64,000 nt of DNA from NCBI RefSeq assembly GCF_014303395.1, contig NZ_CP060298.1, forward strand, positions 1,612,001-1,676,000, in the 5' to 3' direction. The notes below the pieces were generated by a model, which saw only the letters and a list, made by a program, of their open reading frames with translations, did not search any database and was not told the origin of the DNA. This DNA comes from Nakamurella sp. PAMC28650 (lineage in GTDB: Bacteria; Actinomycetota; Actinomycetes; Mycobacteriales; Nakamurellaceae). Below are positions 30,947-38,753 of the stretch, in pieces (within the stretch, counting starts at the first letter, position 1; each line of letters opens with the position of its first letter). A program made the position numbers and the translations under genes.

Positions 30947-31984
30947 ATGAGCGAGGGCGCCCTTTCAGTCGACCAGCCTCCGGTCCCTGGACTGTCGGTC
31001 GGTGCAGTTGCCGCAGTGCTCGGCGTTGCCCCCGGCACGTTGCGCAGTTGGGGACGGAGGTATGGCCTGGTACCGGCCGGGCGTAGCGTCGGCGGCCACC
31101 GCCGCTATACCGAATCCGACACCCGGACCCTCGTCCGGATGCAGGCTCTGGTCAACGCAGGTGAGACGCCCTCCCGAGCGGCGAGCATCGTGCGCAGCGA
31201 CCCCGACCGGGGGTGGCGCAGCGGTGCGGAACTCGCATTGGTTCGGACGGCCGCTGCTCCCGAGCGGGGACATCGGAGCCCACGGCGGCAGGGCACCGGC
31301 CCACCCGGCGGCCCAGGGGGTCGGGTGTTGGCTGTCCCCGGTGCTTCCGCGCAGGTTCGAGGCCTTGCGCGGGCGGCGGGCAAGCTCGACACCCAGGCCG
31401 TCGCCACCATCATCGAGCACCATCTGCGGACCACAGGCGTGATCCCCACCTGCGACGATCTCCTGCGACCGGTGCTGGTGGCAGTGGGCGCCGCCTGGGC
31501 ACGAACCGGCGGGGGCATCGACGTCGAGCACGTCCTGAGCGAGGCGATCATGGACGCGCTGCGTGCGCACCGGGCCCGGCAGTTGCCACCGCGCGCCTCC
31601 GGTCCGGTGCTGCTGGCCGGATCGGCCGAGGAGATGCACGTGCTGCCGCTGCACGTGATCGGTGCCGCTCTGGCGGAGCACGGGCTGCCGACCGTCCTGC
31701 TCGGGGCGCGTGTCCCCACGGCAGCCCTGGCCTCGGCGGCGCGCCGCACGAGGGCCTCCGCGGTCTTCGTGTGGAGGGGACGAACGTCCGCCGACAAGAC
31801 CGACCTCCGGGAGCTGCCCCCGTTGCGACCTCGACTTCGAGTGGTCGTGGGAGGTCCGGGGTGGCAGGACGTGCCATTATCTGCCGACATTCATCGCGCC
31901 CATTCGCTCGCGGACGCGATGGCGAAACTCCAACACGGTTCCGGCGCTGAAAAACTTGTGCAAGTGGCCGCCGGTCAGAAATAG
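30947..31984 (+). CDS. CarH/LitR-like B12-dependent MerR-family light-sensing regulator
   Basis: A 345-residue regulator. An N-terminal MerR HTH (residues 16-55, VGAVAAVLGVAPGTLRSWGR and GGHRRYTESD) is followed by a Gly/Pro linker and a cobalamin-binding region. The region has W184 followed after nine residues by E194-H195, the W-x9-EH signature of AdoB12-binding CarH proteins. It also has E229-M-H231, corresponding to the ExH motif with the lower-ligand histidine. The usual glycine after that motif is replaced by Pro234. In the family, AdoB12 keeps a repressor tetramer on DNA in the dark and light releases it. It precedes the rhodopsin gene by 107 bases on the same strand. Confidence 0.85.
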   Translation: MSEGALSVDQPPVPGLSVGAVAAVLGVAPGTLRSWGRRYGLVPAGRSVGGHRRYTESDTRTLVRMQALVNAGETPSRAASIVRSDPDRGWRSGAELALVRTAAAPERGHRSPRRQGTGPPGGPGGRVLAVPGASAQVRGLARAAGKLDTQAVATIIEHHLRTTGVIPTCDDLLRPVLVAVGAAWARTGGGIDVEHVLSEAIMDALRAHRARQLPPRASGPVLLAGSAEEMHVLPLHVIGAALAEHGLPTVLLGARVPTAALASAARRTRASAVFVWRGRTSADKTDLRELPPLRPRLRVVVGGPGWQDVPLSADIHRAHSLADAMAKLQHGSGAEKLVQVAAGQK

Positions 31985-31995
31985 GTCTATAACAG
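31984..31995 (+). promoter_or_regulatory. Promoter/operator-like motif upstream of rhodopsin
   Basis: GGTCTATAACAG lies about 100 bases before the rhodopsin start and resembles the GGACTATGCAAT repeats upstream of the regulator gene. It contains the -10-like TATAAC. No good -35 is seen. A shared operator is a hypothesis only. Confidence 0.3.
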
Positions 31996-32091
31996 ATCTC
32001 ACGGCCAGCCGGTCCGTTCTCCACGCTTCTACCCCTGGCTTGCGGTGACCAAATGGTCGCCATCGCCTCCCTACAGAAAGGGTGCCCAGTC

Positions 32092-32943
32092 ATGTCTCTC
32101 GCCGCCGCGGTACATATCCAATCCTTGACCGCGAGCAACTTCTCCACCGTCTACAACCTGTTCTCCCTGGTGATCGCCAGCATGTTGTTCACCGCCATCT
32201 ACCTGCTCGCATCGCAGCGACGAGTAGCGCCCAGGTACCGGAACGCGATTGTGATCTCGGCGGTCGTCTGCGGGATCGCCGCCTACCACTACTTCAGGAT
32301 CTTCAACAACTTCGAAGCCACCTACCCGGCCGGTGCGACGGTGGACTCGGCGCACCAGATTTCCAATGTCGTCTTCAACGAGGCCTACCGGTACGTCGAC
32401 TGGCTGCTGACCGTTCCGCTGCTGCTGATCGAAACCGTCGCGGTGATGAGCCTGTCGCGCGGTGAGTCTCGCTCACTGCTGTTCAAACTGGTACCCGCTG
32501 CGGCGGTCATGATCGGGCTCGGTTACCCGGGTGAGGAGGCGTCTTCCACCGGCGGCCGTCTGCTGTGGGGCGGTCTGTCCACGCTGGCGTTCGTCTTCAT
32601 CGTCTACGTGATGTACACGGAACTGGCGCGCTCGGTGGTCAACCAGCCGGCTGAGGTGCAGCCGCTGATCAAGAGGCTCCGACTGGCACTCGTCGTGCTC
32701 TGGTGCGCGTACCCGATCGCGTTCCTGTTCCCCGTGTTCGGTGGATCGTTCTTCGGCGGCGAGGGAGGATTCGTCCTGCGTCAGGCGGGCTACTCCATCG
32801 CCGACATCCTGGCCAAGGCCGCATTCGGCCTGGTGATCTACCAGATCGCCAGGATCCGCAGTGGCTTGGAGGATCCGGCGTTCGAACTCGGTCATGGTGA
32901 CGCCCCGGTCAGCGCCCCGCGGAGTGCGACCCGCGCGGCGTGA
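32092..32943 (+). CDS. Proton-pumping rhodopsin (proteorhodopsin/actinorhodopsin-like)
   Basis: A 283-residue seven-helix retinal protein. Helix C contains RYVDWLLTVPLLLIE with D103, T107 and E114, the DTE motif of outward proton pumps (acceptor and donor both acidic). Helix G carries the retinal lysine K242 (IADILAKAAFGLVIY). H66 in helix B (AAYHYFRI) matches the conserved His that pairs with the acceptor Asp. ATG 32092 is chosen over the longer frame because GAAAGGGTG precedes it. It would convert light to proton-motive force. It lies between the CarH-like gene and a carotenoid oxygenase that could supply retinal. The Gly-Gly in LLWGGLS of helix E may allow an antenna carotenoid; this is speculative. 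Confidence 0.95.
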   Translation: MSLAAAVHIQSLTASNFSTVYNLFSLVIASMLFTAIYLLASQRRVAPRYRNAIVISAVVCGIAAYHYFRIFNNFEATYPAGATVDSAHQISNVVFNEAYRYVDWLLTVPLLLIETVAVMSLSRGESRSLLFKLVPAAAVMIGLGYPGEEASSTGGRLLWGGLSTLAFVFIVYVMYTELARSVVNQPAEVQPLIKRLRLALVVLWCAYPIAFLFPVFGGSFFGGEGGFVLRQAGYSIADILAKAAFGLVIYQIARIRSGLEDPAFELGHGDAPVSAPRSATRAA

Positions 32944-33044
32944 CCGACGAGTCCTGATCGACGAGTCCTGACCGACGCAGATCGGTGAGGTCGTTCATCC
33001 GGTAGACCGGGGCGTGTGCCCAAGAGGAAGAGGTGTTGCGGGCC

Positions 33045-34418
33045 ATGTCGACGAGCCCCTTCCTCCTGGGTGCATTCGCCCCGGTCTACCGGGAGAGCAC
33101 GGCCATCGCCTTTCCCGTCACGGGACGTATTCCGGAAGGTCTGGATGGCCTGTTCACCCAGATCGGACCGAATCCGATCAGGCCTCCCCGCCACACCGAT
33201 CTGCAGCGGTATCAATGGTTCGCACAGGACGGAATGGTCAGCGGAGTTCGCCTGCGCGGTGGGCGGGCGGAATGGTTCCGCAACCGTTGGATCCGTTCGA
33301 CCAGGGTGACCAGGGCGTTGGGAGAGCCGCGTACCCCCGGGCGCCGGAACTTCCCGATCGGCACGGTGCACACGAACGTCATCAGCCACGCGGGCATGTT
33401 GTTGGCCCTGGTCGAGACCGGTTGTACCGCAGTCCAACTCGATGACGAGCTGAAGACGGTCCGCTACACCGACCTCGGCGGGGCGCTTCCGCACGGTGCC
33501 GGGGCGCACCCGAAATATGACCCGGCAACGGGTGAGCTGCACGCTCTGGTCTACACGCCCCTGCGGACGTGGGCCGAATACACGGTGATGAACCAGGCCG
33601 GGGAGCTCCGGTCGTCGAGGCGCATCCGTCTCGGCGGTCGGCCGATGATGCACGACATCGCGCTGACGGTCAACCATGTCGTGATGTTCGACCTGCCTGT
33701 CCGGTTTCTCATGGGGTCGGCGGTTGCAGGCCGGTTCCCCTACCGGTGGGACGAGAACCATCAGAGTCGAATCGGTGTGATTCCCCGCGGCGGGAACGGG
33801 GACGTGCGCTGGTTCCCGATTTCCCCTTGCTTCGTCTTCCATACCGTTCATGCCGAGGAATCGGACGACCACATCCGCCTCCGCGCGGTGAGGTACCGGC
33901 GCCTGTTCGACTCGGGTGCCGCGGATCCGCTGACCCAGGCCGGTCAACTCTGGGAATGGACGATCGATCTCGCGGCCGGATCGGTGACCGAACGACAGGT
34001 CGACGATCATCTGCAGGAGCTTCCGCGGATCAACCCGGAGTACCTGACCGGGCCGTCGAGATTCCACTATGCGATCACCGCAGGACCCGATCGAATTGCC
34101 TCGCACAGTCCGGACTCGCTGCTCAAATACGACAGCATCGCCGGGTCGACGCAGGTTCGCCGTTCGGCGCCCGGCACCATTCCCACCGAGGCGCTCTTCG
34201 TACCCCGTCCGGTATCAGGGGAACCGCTGGATTCGACGGGCGAGGACGACGGCTGGATCCTGCACTTCTCGTTCGACGCACGACGAGGGGCCAGCGATCT
34301 CCACATCCTGAGTGCTAGAGACTTCACCGGCGAACCCGTCGCCATCGTCCATCTCCCGGTCAAGGTGCCCTTCGGGTTCCACTCCAGTTGGATCCCCGGG
34401 TCGGATCTCAGCCGCTGA
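33045..34418 (+). CDS. Carotenoid cleavage oxygenase (RPE65/ACO family), likely retinal-forming
   Basis: A 457-residue non-haem iron oxygenase. All four iron-ligand histidine motifs are present: GAHPKYDPATGELHAL, MMHDIALTVNH, CFVFHTVHAEE and PFGFHSSWIPG. Family members cleave carotenoids or apocarotenals; several bacterial ones make retinal. Its place directly after the rhodopsin (101 bases) suggests it supplies the chromophore. Start: ATG 33045, or GTG 33033 four codons earlier; AGAGG precedes both. No carotenoid backbone gene is in the window, so the substrate must be made elsewhere. Confidence 0.88.
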   Translation: MSTSPFLLGAFAPVYRESTAIAFPVTGRIPEGLDGLFTQIGPNPIRPPRHTDLQRYQWFAQDGMVSGVRLRGGRAEWFRNRWIRSTRVTRALGEPRTPGRRNFPIGTVHTNVISHAGMLLALVETGCTAVQLDDELKTVRYTDLGGALPHGAGAHPKYDPATGELHALVYTPLRTWAEYTVMNQAGELRSSRRIRLGGRPMMHDIALTVNHVVMFDLPVRFLMGSAVAGRFPYRWDENHQSRIGVIPRGGNGDVRWFPISPCFVFHTVHAEESDDHIRLRAVRYRRLFDSGAADPLTQAGQLWEWTIDLAAGSVTERQVDDHLQELPRINPEYLTGPSRFHYAITAGPDRIASHSPDSLLKYDSIAGSTQVRRSAPGTIPTEALFVPRPVSGEPLDSTGEDDGWILHFSFDARRGASDLHILSARDFTGEPVAIVHLPVKVPFGFHSSWIPGSDLSR

Positions 34419-34427
34419 CCGGTGGCT

Positions 34428-34508
34428 GCGCTGTTGAACGTGGCGGTTCTGGGGCTGGTGGGACGTGAGTCGACGAGTTCGTGAGCGCCGTCGAAGTTGA
34501 TCAGTGCG
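34428..34508. repeat. Dispersed ~80-bp intergenic element, copy B
   Basis: Ends GTGAGCGCCGTCGAAGTTGA, identical to copy A over GAGCGCCGTCGAAGTTGATCAG. It is followed by three imperfect ~19-base tandem units around TATCAGCG and ATCAGCG (34509-34560). It lies between the convergent carotenoid oxygenase and methyltransferase genes, 44 bases 3' of the latter's stop. Confidence 0.75.
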
Positions 34509-34552
34509 GAGGGGGTATCAGCGCAGAGGGGGTATCAGCGGGGAAGGGTCGA

Positions 34553-35359
34553 TCAGCGGGGAAGCAATCGTCCGATGACGACGGTCGCGTAGAGTTCGTC
34601 GGCGGTTCTGACCTCGGCGTCGAAACCGTTGTCGCGCATGATGTCCAGCGTCCCCGCGGCCAGGCTCTCGCCGGTCTCGATCATCAGTCGGCCGCCGGGC
34701 GCCATCCACGGTGGCGCGCCGGCGATCACGAGGCGCTGGACGTCCAGCCCGTCGGCGCCGCCGTCCAGAGCGACCCGCGGTTCGTACAGACGGGCCTCGG
34801 GCGGCATCATCGCGATGGAGTCGGTCGGCACGTAGGGCGCGTTGACCACCACGACATCGATCCGCCCGCGCAGACCGGCCGGGAGTGGCTGGTAGAGATC
34901 GCCCTCCCAGACGGAACCGCCGAGCGGCTCCACGTTGCCGCGGGCACTGCGCACGGCGGACGGTTCGACGTCACAGGCGTGCAGCTCGACCGGCATCCGG
35001 CGGGCAATGGCGGCTCCGATGGCCCCGCAGCCGCAGCACATGTCCAGGACGACCGGTACACGCGTCGGCGACGTCAGATCGCCCTGCAGAGATCGAACGG
35101 CGCAGTGCACGAGGAACTCGGTACGGCGGCGAGGCACGAACACGCCGTCGGCGACCCCGATCCGCAACCCGCAGAACTCCGCGAATCCCAGGATGTACTC
35201 GAGCGGGCGGCCCCCGACCCGTTCCCCGACCATCAGATCGAGTTCGGCGACGCACTGCGCCGCCGATATCAGCAGAGCCGCCTCCTGCTCCGCGAACACG
35301 CAACCGGCCGCACGAAGGGTGCCGACGACAGCCGTCACCGACGCGGGCGGGGCATGCAT
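34553..35359 (-). CDS. PrmC/HemK-related protein N5-glutamine methyltransferase
   Basis: A 268-residue class I SAM methyltransferase. Motifs are the PrmC-type FVPRRRTEFLV, the SAM site LDMCCGCGAIGAAIA and NAPYVPTDSI in place of NPPY. This is typical of the actinobacterial PrmC-related branch, distinct from the release-factor methylase PrmC. The N-terminal helical domain is present. Start ATG 35359 (MHAPPAS). It probably methylates a glutamine or another polar side chain on an unknown protein. Confidence 0.82.
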   Translation of the reverse strand: MHAPPASVTAVVGTLRAAGCVFAEQEAALLISAAQCVAELDLMVGERVGGRPLEYILGFAEFCGLRIGVADGVFVPRRRTEFLVHCAVRSLQGDLTSPTRVPVVLDMCCGCGAIGAAIARRMPVELHACDVEPSAVRSARGNVEPLGGSVWEGDLYQPLPAGLRGRIDVVVVNAPYVPTDSIAMMPPEARLYEPRVALDGGADGLDVQRLVIAGAPPWMAPGGRLMIETGESLAAGTLDIMRDNGFDAEVRTADELYATVVIGRLLPR

Positions 35360-35426
35360 CGGCAGGGACTCTCCTCGGGCGGGACGACGAACCTTGACGC
35401 CATCATCCCAGCCCGCGCCGACGAAG

Positions 35427-35458
35427 GGCCCCGCGCCCACTCGCGCGGGAACGGGGCC
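35427..35458. terminator. Hairpin, likely terminator of the alcohol dehydrogenase gene
   Basis: GGCCCCG (35427-35433) pairs with CGGGGCC (35452-35458), with a nested CGCG stem inside. It lies about 50 bases 3' of the dehydrogenase stop on the minus strand. Confidence 0.55.
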
Positions 35459-35507
35459 TACGAGCGTCAGACCGAAGGATCAGACGCGTGGCTCAGACCT
35501 CGAAGGA

Positions 35508-36548
35508 TCAGAACGAGGCGGTGTCGATGACGAACCGGTAGCGCACATCGCTGCCCACCACGCGGTCGTAGGCCTCGTCGATCTGATCGCCCGAGATGAC
35601 CTCGATCTCCGCCCCGAGGTGGTGCTCGGCGCAGAAATCGAGCATCTCCTGCGTCTGACGAATGCCGCCGATACCCGAGCCGGCCCAACTGCGGCGCTGT
35701 GACAGCAGCGAGAACACCGGAACCTCCATGGGTTCGCCCGGCGCACCGACGCTGACGATGGTGCCGTCCAGCCTCAGCAGCGAGAGGTAGTCGCCCATCG
35801 GCAGTGGGGCGGACACGGTGTTGATGATCAGGTCGAACGTACCCGCCAGGTCCTTGAAGGTCTGCTGGTCGCCGGTCGCGTAGAAGTGATCTGCACCCAG
35901 TTTCAGCCCGTCGTCCTTCTTCGACAGCGTCTGGGACAGCACGGTGACCTCGGCGCCGAGGGCGTGCGCGATCTTGACGCCCATGTGGCCGAGGCCACCC
36001 AGGCCGACGATCGCCACATTCTTGCCCGGTCCCGCACCCCAGTGCTTGAGCGGAGAGTAGAGCGTGATGCCGGCGCAGAGCAGGGGTGCTGCGACGTCGA
36101 GGGCGACGCCCTCCGGGATGGCCAGGACGAAGTCTTGGTCGACGACGATGTGGCTGCTGTAGCCGCCGTCGGTGGGCCGGCCGTCCTTGCCGATCGAGTT
36201 GTAGGTGCCGGTGTTGCCCTTCAGGCAGTACTGCTCCTCGCCGGCCAGGCAGTTCTCGCACTCGCGGCAGGAGTCGACCATGCATCCGACACCGACCCGG
36301 TCACCGACCGAGTACTTGCCGACGGCCGAGCCGACCTCTTCGACGGTGCCCGCGATCTCGTGCCCGGGGACGAGGGGGAAGTGTGCTGTGCCCCACTCCT
36401 CGCGGGCGGTGTGGATGTCCGAGTGGCAGATGCCCGCGAAGGCAACCTTGATCAGGACGTCGTTCGGCCCCAGATCACGGCGCTCGATGGTGGTCTTGGC
36501 GAATGGTTCCTTCGCTGCGGGGGTGGCGTAGGCGGTGACAGAACGCAC
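35508..36548 (-). CDS. Zinc-dependent NAD(P) alcohol dehydrogenase (cinnamyl/YahK-type)
   Basis: A 346-residue medium-chain dehydrogenase. Catalytic zinc ligands are in [15 protein letters not shown] and [10 protein letters not shown]. The four structural-zinc cysteines lie in [15 protein letters not shown]. The cofactor motif is [13 protein letters not shown], and [14 protein letters not shown] precedes it. The length and ends fit YahK/AdhC-type NADPH aldehyde reductases. GTG 36548 is preceded by AGGAG at 8 bases, a strong RBS. A palindrome lies about 35-50 bases upstream of the start. Confidence 0.92.
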   Translation of the reverse strand: MRSVTAYATPAAKEPFAKTTIERRDLGPNDVLIKVAFAGICHSDIHTAREEWGTAHFPLVPGHEIAGTVEEVGSAVGKYSVGDRVGVGCMVDSCRECENCLAGEEQYCLKGNTGTYNSIGKDGRPTDGGYSSHIVVDQDFVLAIPEGVALDVAAPLLCAGITLYSPLKHWGAGPGKNVAIVGLGGLGHMGVKIAHALGAEVTVLSQTLSKKDDGLKLGADHFYATGDQQTFKDLAGTFDLIINTVSAPLPMGDYLSLLRLDGTIVSVGAPGEPMEVPVFSLLSQRRSWAGSGIGGIRQTQEMLDFCAEHHLGAEIEVISGDQIDEAYDRVVGSDVRYRFVIDTASF

Positions 36549-36582
36549 GAAATGTTCTCCTTGTTCGGTGCCGACCTGACGC

Positions 36583-36599
36583 GACCCGAGTCTCGGGTC
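36583..36599. promoter_or_regulatory. Palindrome upstream of the alcohol dehydrogenase
   Basis: GACCCGAG and CTCGGGTC flank one base, a perfect 8-bp inverted repeat 35 bases 5' of the start codon. It could be an operator. The remaining 36600-36945 contains tandem GATCGGCACCACC-like units (about 36770-36810) and no supported gene. Confidence 0.4.
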
Positions 36600-36945
36600 G
36601 GTCGGTCGACGGTGTGATCGGACGGGTCCGACGGACCGCCCTGGATGGGGGGTCCTCGTGACGGGCGGCGGATGCTGCACCGCCGGCCGCGAGGCGCCTG
36701 CGTCGTTGCAGAGCGAAGCCGACATACCCGGTACCCGGCCGGGGAGGCTGCAAAACCCGGGGACCGGCACCACCGGAGATCGATACCACCGGGATCGGCA
36801 CCACCCGGCAGGCGTTGTTACGGCTCGGTGACAGCTCGTCCCACCACGGCGCGGCGCGCGGCGGCTCGAGCGCGGACCCGAATAGCTTTTGACCTGTCCA
36901 CCCGCGTTCATCCTTCTGGATGGCCGCCAGCCTTGGGAGATCGAG

Positions 36946-37227
36946 ATGACCATCCGCATCCAGCAACAGGATCCGACCGCAGCGAAGGTCCAGTTCGTGC
37001 TGCCAGATGACGTCCATGACGGTGCCGTGTCCGTCGTCGGCTCGTTCAACGGCTGGCGGCCCGGGGCTCACCGACTGATCAGGCGCAGCAACGGAACTCG
37101 CAGCGTCAGCGTCGCCATCCCGCTCGGCCAGGAGGTGCGTTTCCGCTACCTCGGGGTCGGCGGTGTCTGGTTCGACGACCCCGACGCCCACGAGATCACC
37201 GGTGAGGGTTCACTGCTCCGGGTGTGA
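36946..37227 (+). CDS. Small CBM48-like / isoamylase N-terminal domain protein
   Basis: A 93-residue protein that is one beta-sandwich domain related to CBM48/AMPK-beta glycogen-binding domains. The pattern [23 protein letters not shown] and a late [12 protein letters not shown] is typical; relatives are often annotated isoamylase early set domain proteins. A fair RBS (GGGAGATCGAG) precedes ATG 36946. It probably binds an alpha-glucan. It is convergent with the GH5 gene and close to the polysaccharide operon; a functional link is inferred. Confidence 0.78.
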   Translation: MTIRIQQQDPTAAKVQFVLPDDVHDGAVSVVGSFNGWRPGAHRLIRRSNGTRSVSVAIPLGQEVRFRYLGVGGVWFDDPDAHEITGEGSLLRV

Positions 37228-37240
37228 TGAGAGGGGTGCG

Positions 37241-38506
37241 CTACTTCAGCAGAGATTGCAGCGCAGTCACCTTGGCCCCCACGGGGGTCGACCAGTCGTC
37301 TTCGACCAGACCCCCGGTGTTGCCCTCCGGATTGAAGGCCCAGTAGCCGAAGCTCATCTTGTTCTGGTCCAGATAGCTGACCAGGGCACCCATCCACTGC
37401 CGGTCCGAGGTGCTCTCCAGCTTCGTACCGAATTCGCCGAGCAGCACGGGGGCCAGGTTGTTCTTCTGGAGATAGCCGAAGTTCCTGTCCCACATGCCCG
37501 GAAGGTTCGCGGGGTAGTTCTTCGCGGTGAACCACGGATGCATGTTGACACTGGACGGGAAATCGTGCGGGGAGTACACCAGCTGGTGCGCCACGCCCAG
37601 CACGACGGGATGGGCCGCAACGTCCTGCAGCTCGCCGCCCCACTGCGCGTAGGTTCCTGCGGCCGACTTCTCTATGCCCTCGACGATGATCAGCAGGTGC
37701 GGGTCGGCCGCACCGACGGCGTCACCGGCTCTCTTCGCAGCCGCGGCCCAGTCTCGCGCGGCCACCCCGCATCCCCAGCAGGCGCTGCCGTGCGGCTCGT
37801 TGTCCAGGTCGGCACCGACGACGGCCGGGTCGTTGCGGTAGCGCTTGGCGAGCATGACCCAGTCGGCGATCCACGTGCTCTCGGGATAGGCGGCGGTGTA
37901 CCAGAGTTCTGACTGTGCAGCCGAATCCGGCCGATGCCGATCGAGGATCACCCGCAGTCCATGGGACCTGGCCGAGGCCACGACGGCATCCATGATCTGC
38001 AGTGGTGTCTTCTTCTGCAGGTCCGGGTTCCTGGTCGCGTCGATACCAGTGGCGGGGGTGCGCTGCTGGAGGCACTGGCTGGAGTAGGGCAGCCGTATCG
38101 TGTTGAAGCCGAGACCGGCGATCGTCGTCATTCCGCCGTCGAGGCTGATCTTCCACAGACCGTCGGGGGCGCAACTGGCCGTTTCCAGCCCGAACCAGTT
38201 GGCGGCCCTGATGCGAAACGGCGTTCCGGCTGCATCGAGGATCCGGGATCCGGAGGTATGCAGCCGGGTCAGCGGTGGGCCGGTCACCATTGTCGCGGTG
38301 GACGCGGACGTGGTTTTGGCACCCGATGGCACTGGGATCGTCTGCGATCCGGTCGTGAACTGCTGCGCCGCATCGACGAGGAACTGCGGGCGGCGGGTGT
38401 CTACTCGCGCGGGCGATTCGGCGGATGGCGCTACGAGTCGTGCAACCAGGACTACAGCTCTAATGCACCGGATCGTGATGGCTGCGGTGCGCTGCAGAAA
38501 TGGCAT
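37241..38506 (-). CDS. Glycoside hydrolase family 5 (cellulase-like)
   Basis: A 421-residue secreted glycanase. The N-terminus is basic with a hydrophobic stretch (AVVLVARLVAPSA), a weak signal or anchor. The GH5 barrel contains RIRAANWFGLE, IRLPYSSQCL, VILDRHRPD, the acid/base Glu in DLDNEPHGSA and the nucleophile Glu in LLGEFGTKLE. It is homologous to endo-beta-1,4-glucanases. It is divergent from the cellulose-synthase-like gene, and a glycanase beside a GT2 synthase is the usual arrangement for trimming or releasing the polymer. Start: MPFLQRTA at 38506; a longer start up to 38569 is possible. Confidence 0.88.
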   Translation of the reverse strand: MPFLQRTAAITIRCIRAVVLVARLVAPSAESPARVDTRRPQFLVDAAQQFTTGSQTIPVPSGAKTTSASTATMVTGPPLTRLHTSGSRILDAAGTPFRIRAANWFGLETASCAPDGLWKISLDGGMTTIAGLGFNTIRLPYSSQCLQQRTPATGIDATRNPDLQKKTPLQIMDAVVASARSHGLRVILDRHRPDSAAQSELWYTAAYPESTWIADWVMLAKRYRNDPAVVGADLDNEPHGSACWGCGVAARDWAAAAKRAGDAVGAADPHLLIIVEGIEKSAAGTYAQWGGELQDVAAHPVVLGVAHQLVYSPHDFPSSVNMHPWFTAKNYPANLPGMWDRNFGYLQKNNLAPVLLGEFGTKLESTSDRQWMGALVSYLDQNKMSFGYWAFNPEGNTGGLVEDDWSTPVGAKVTALQSLLK

Positions 38507-38669
38507 CGTGAGTGTCAGGTCGGACGCCGACCACCGTATCCAAGGCCCGGCCATGGCGCGGGACATCACACCGGGTAGTCGGAATCATCCCATCAGGCAT
38601 ACCGGGGGCGCATTGGGATGAGAGGGGCTTCCAGGCGCCGGTGTTCGTCGATTCCGCACGTAACTTTAA

Positions 38670-38753
38670 ATGGTGACCACCACTGGAACCGAAGGCTCCC
38701 GCGCGACTCCGGTCGCGCCTGAGGTCTTGTACCGTAGGGGACCTCGGCCTTGA
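38670..38753 (+). other. Short frame that may be the true N-terminus of the GT2 synthase
   Basis: ATG 38670 opens a 27-codon frame reading MVTTTGTEGS and ending LYRRGPRP then TGA at 38751-38753. It stops exactly where the synthase frame starts (TTG 38750), overlapping it by two bases. Read through with a one-base shift, RGPRP would join LTRLFGIRVL, a sensible basic cytoplasmic start before the first membrane helix. So either the gene has a one-base lesion here or this is a translationally coupled mini-ORF. Confidence 0.5.
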
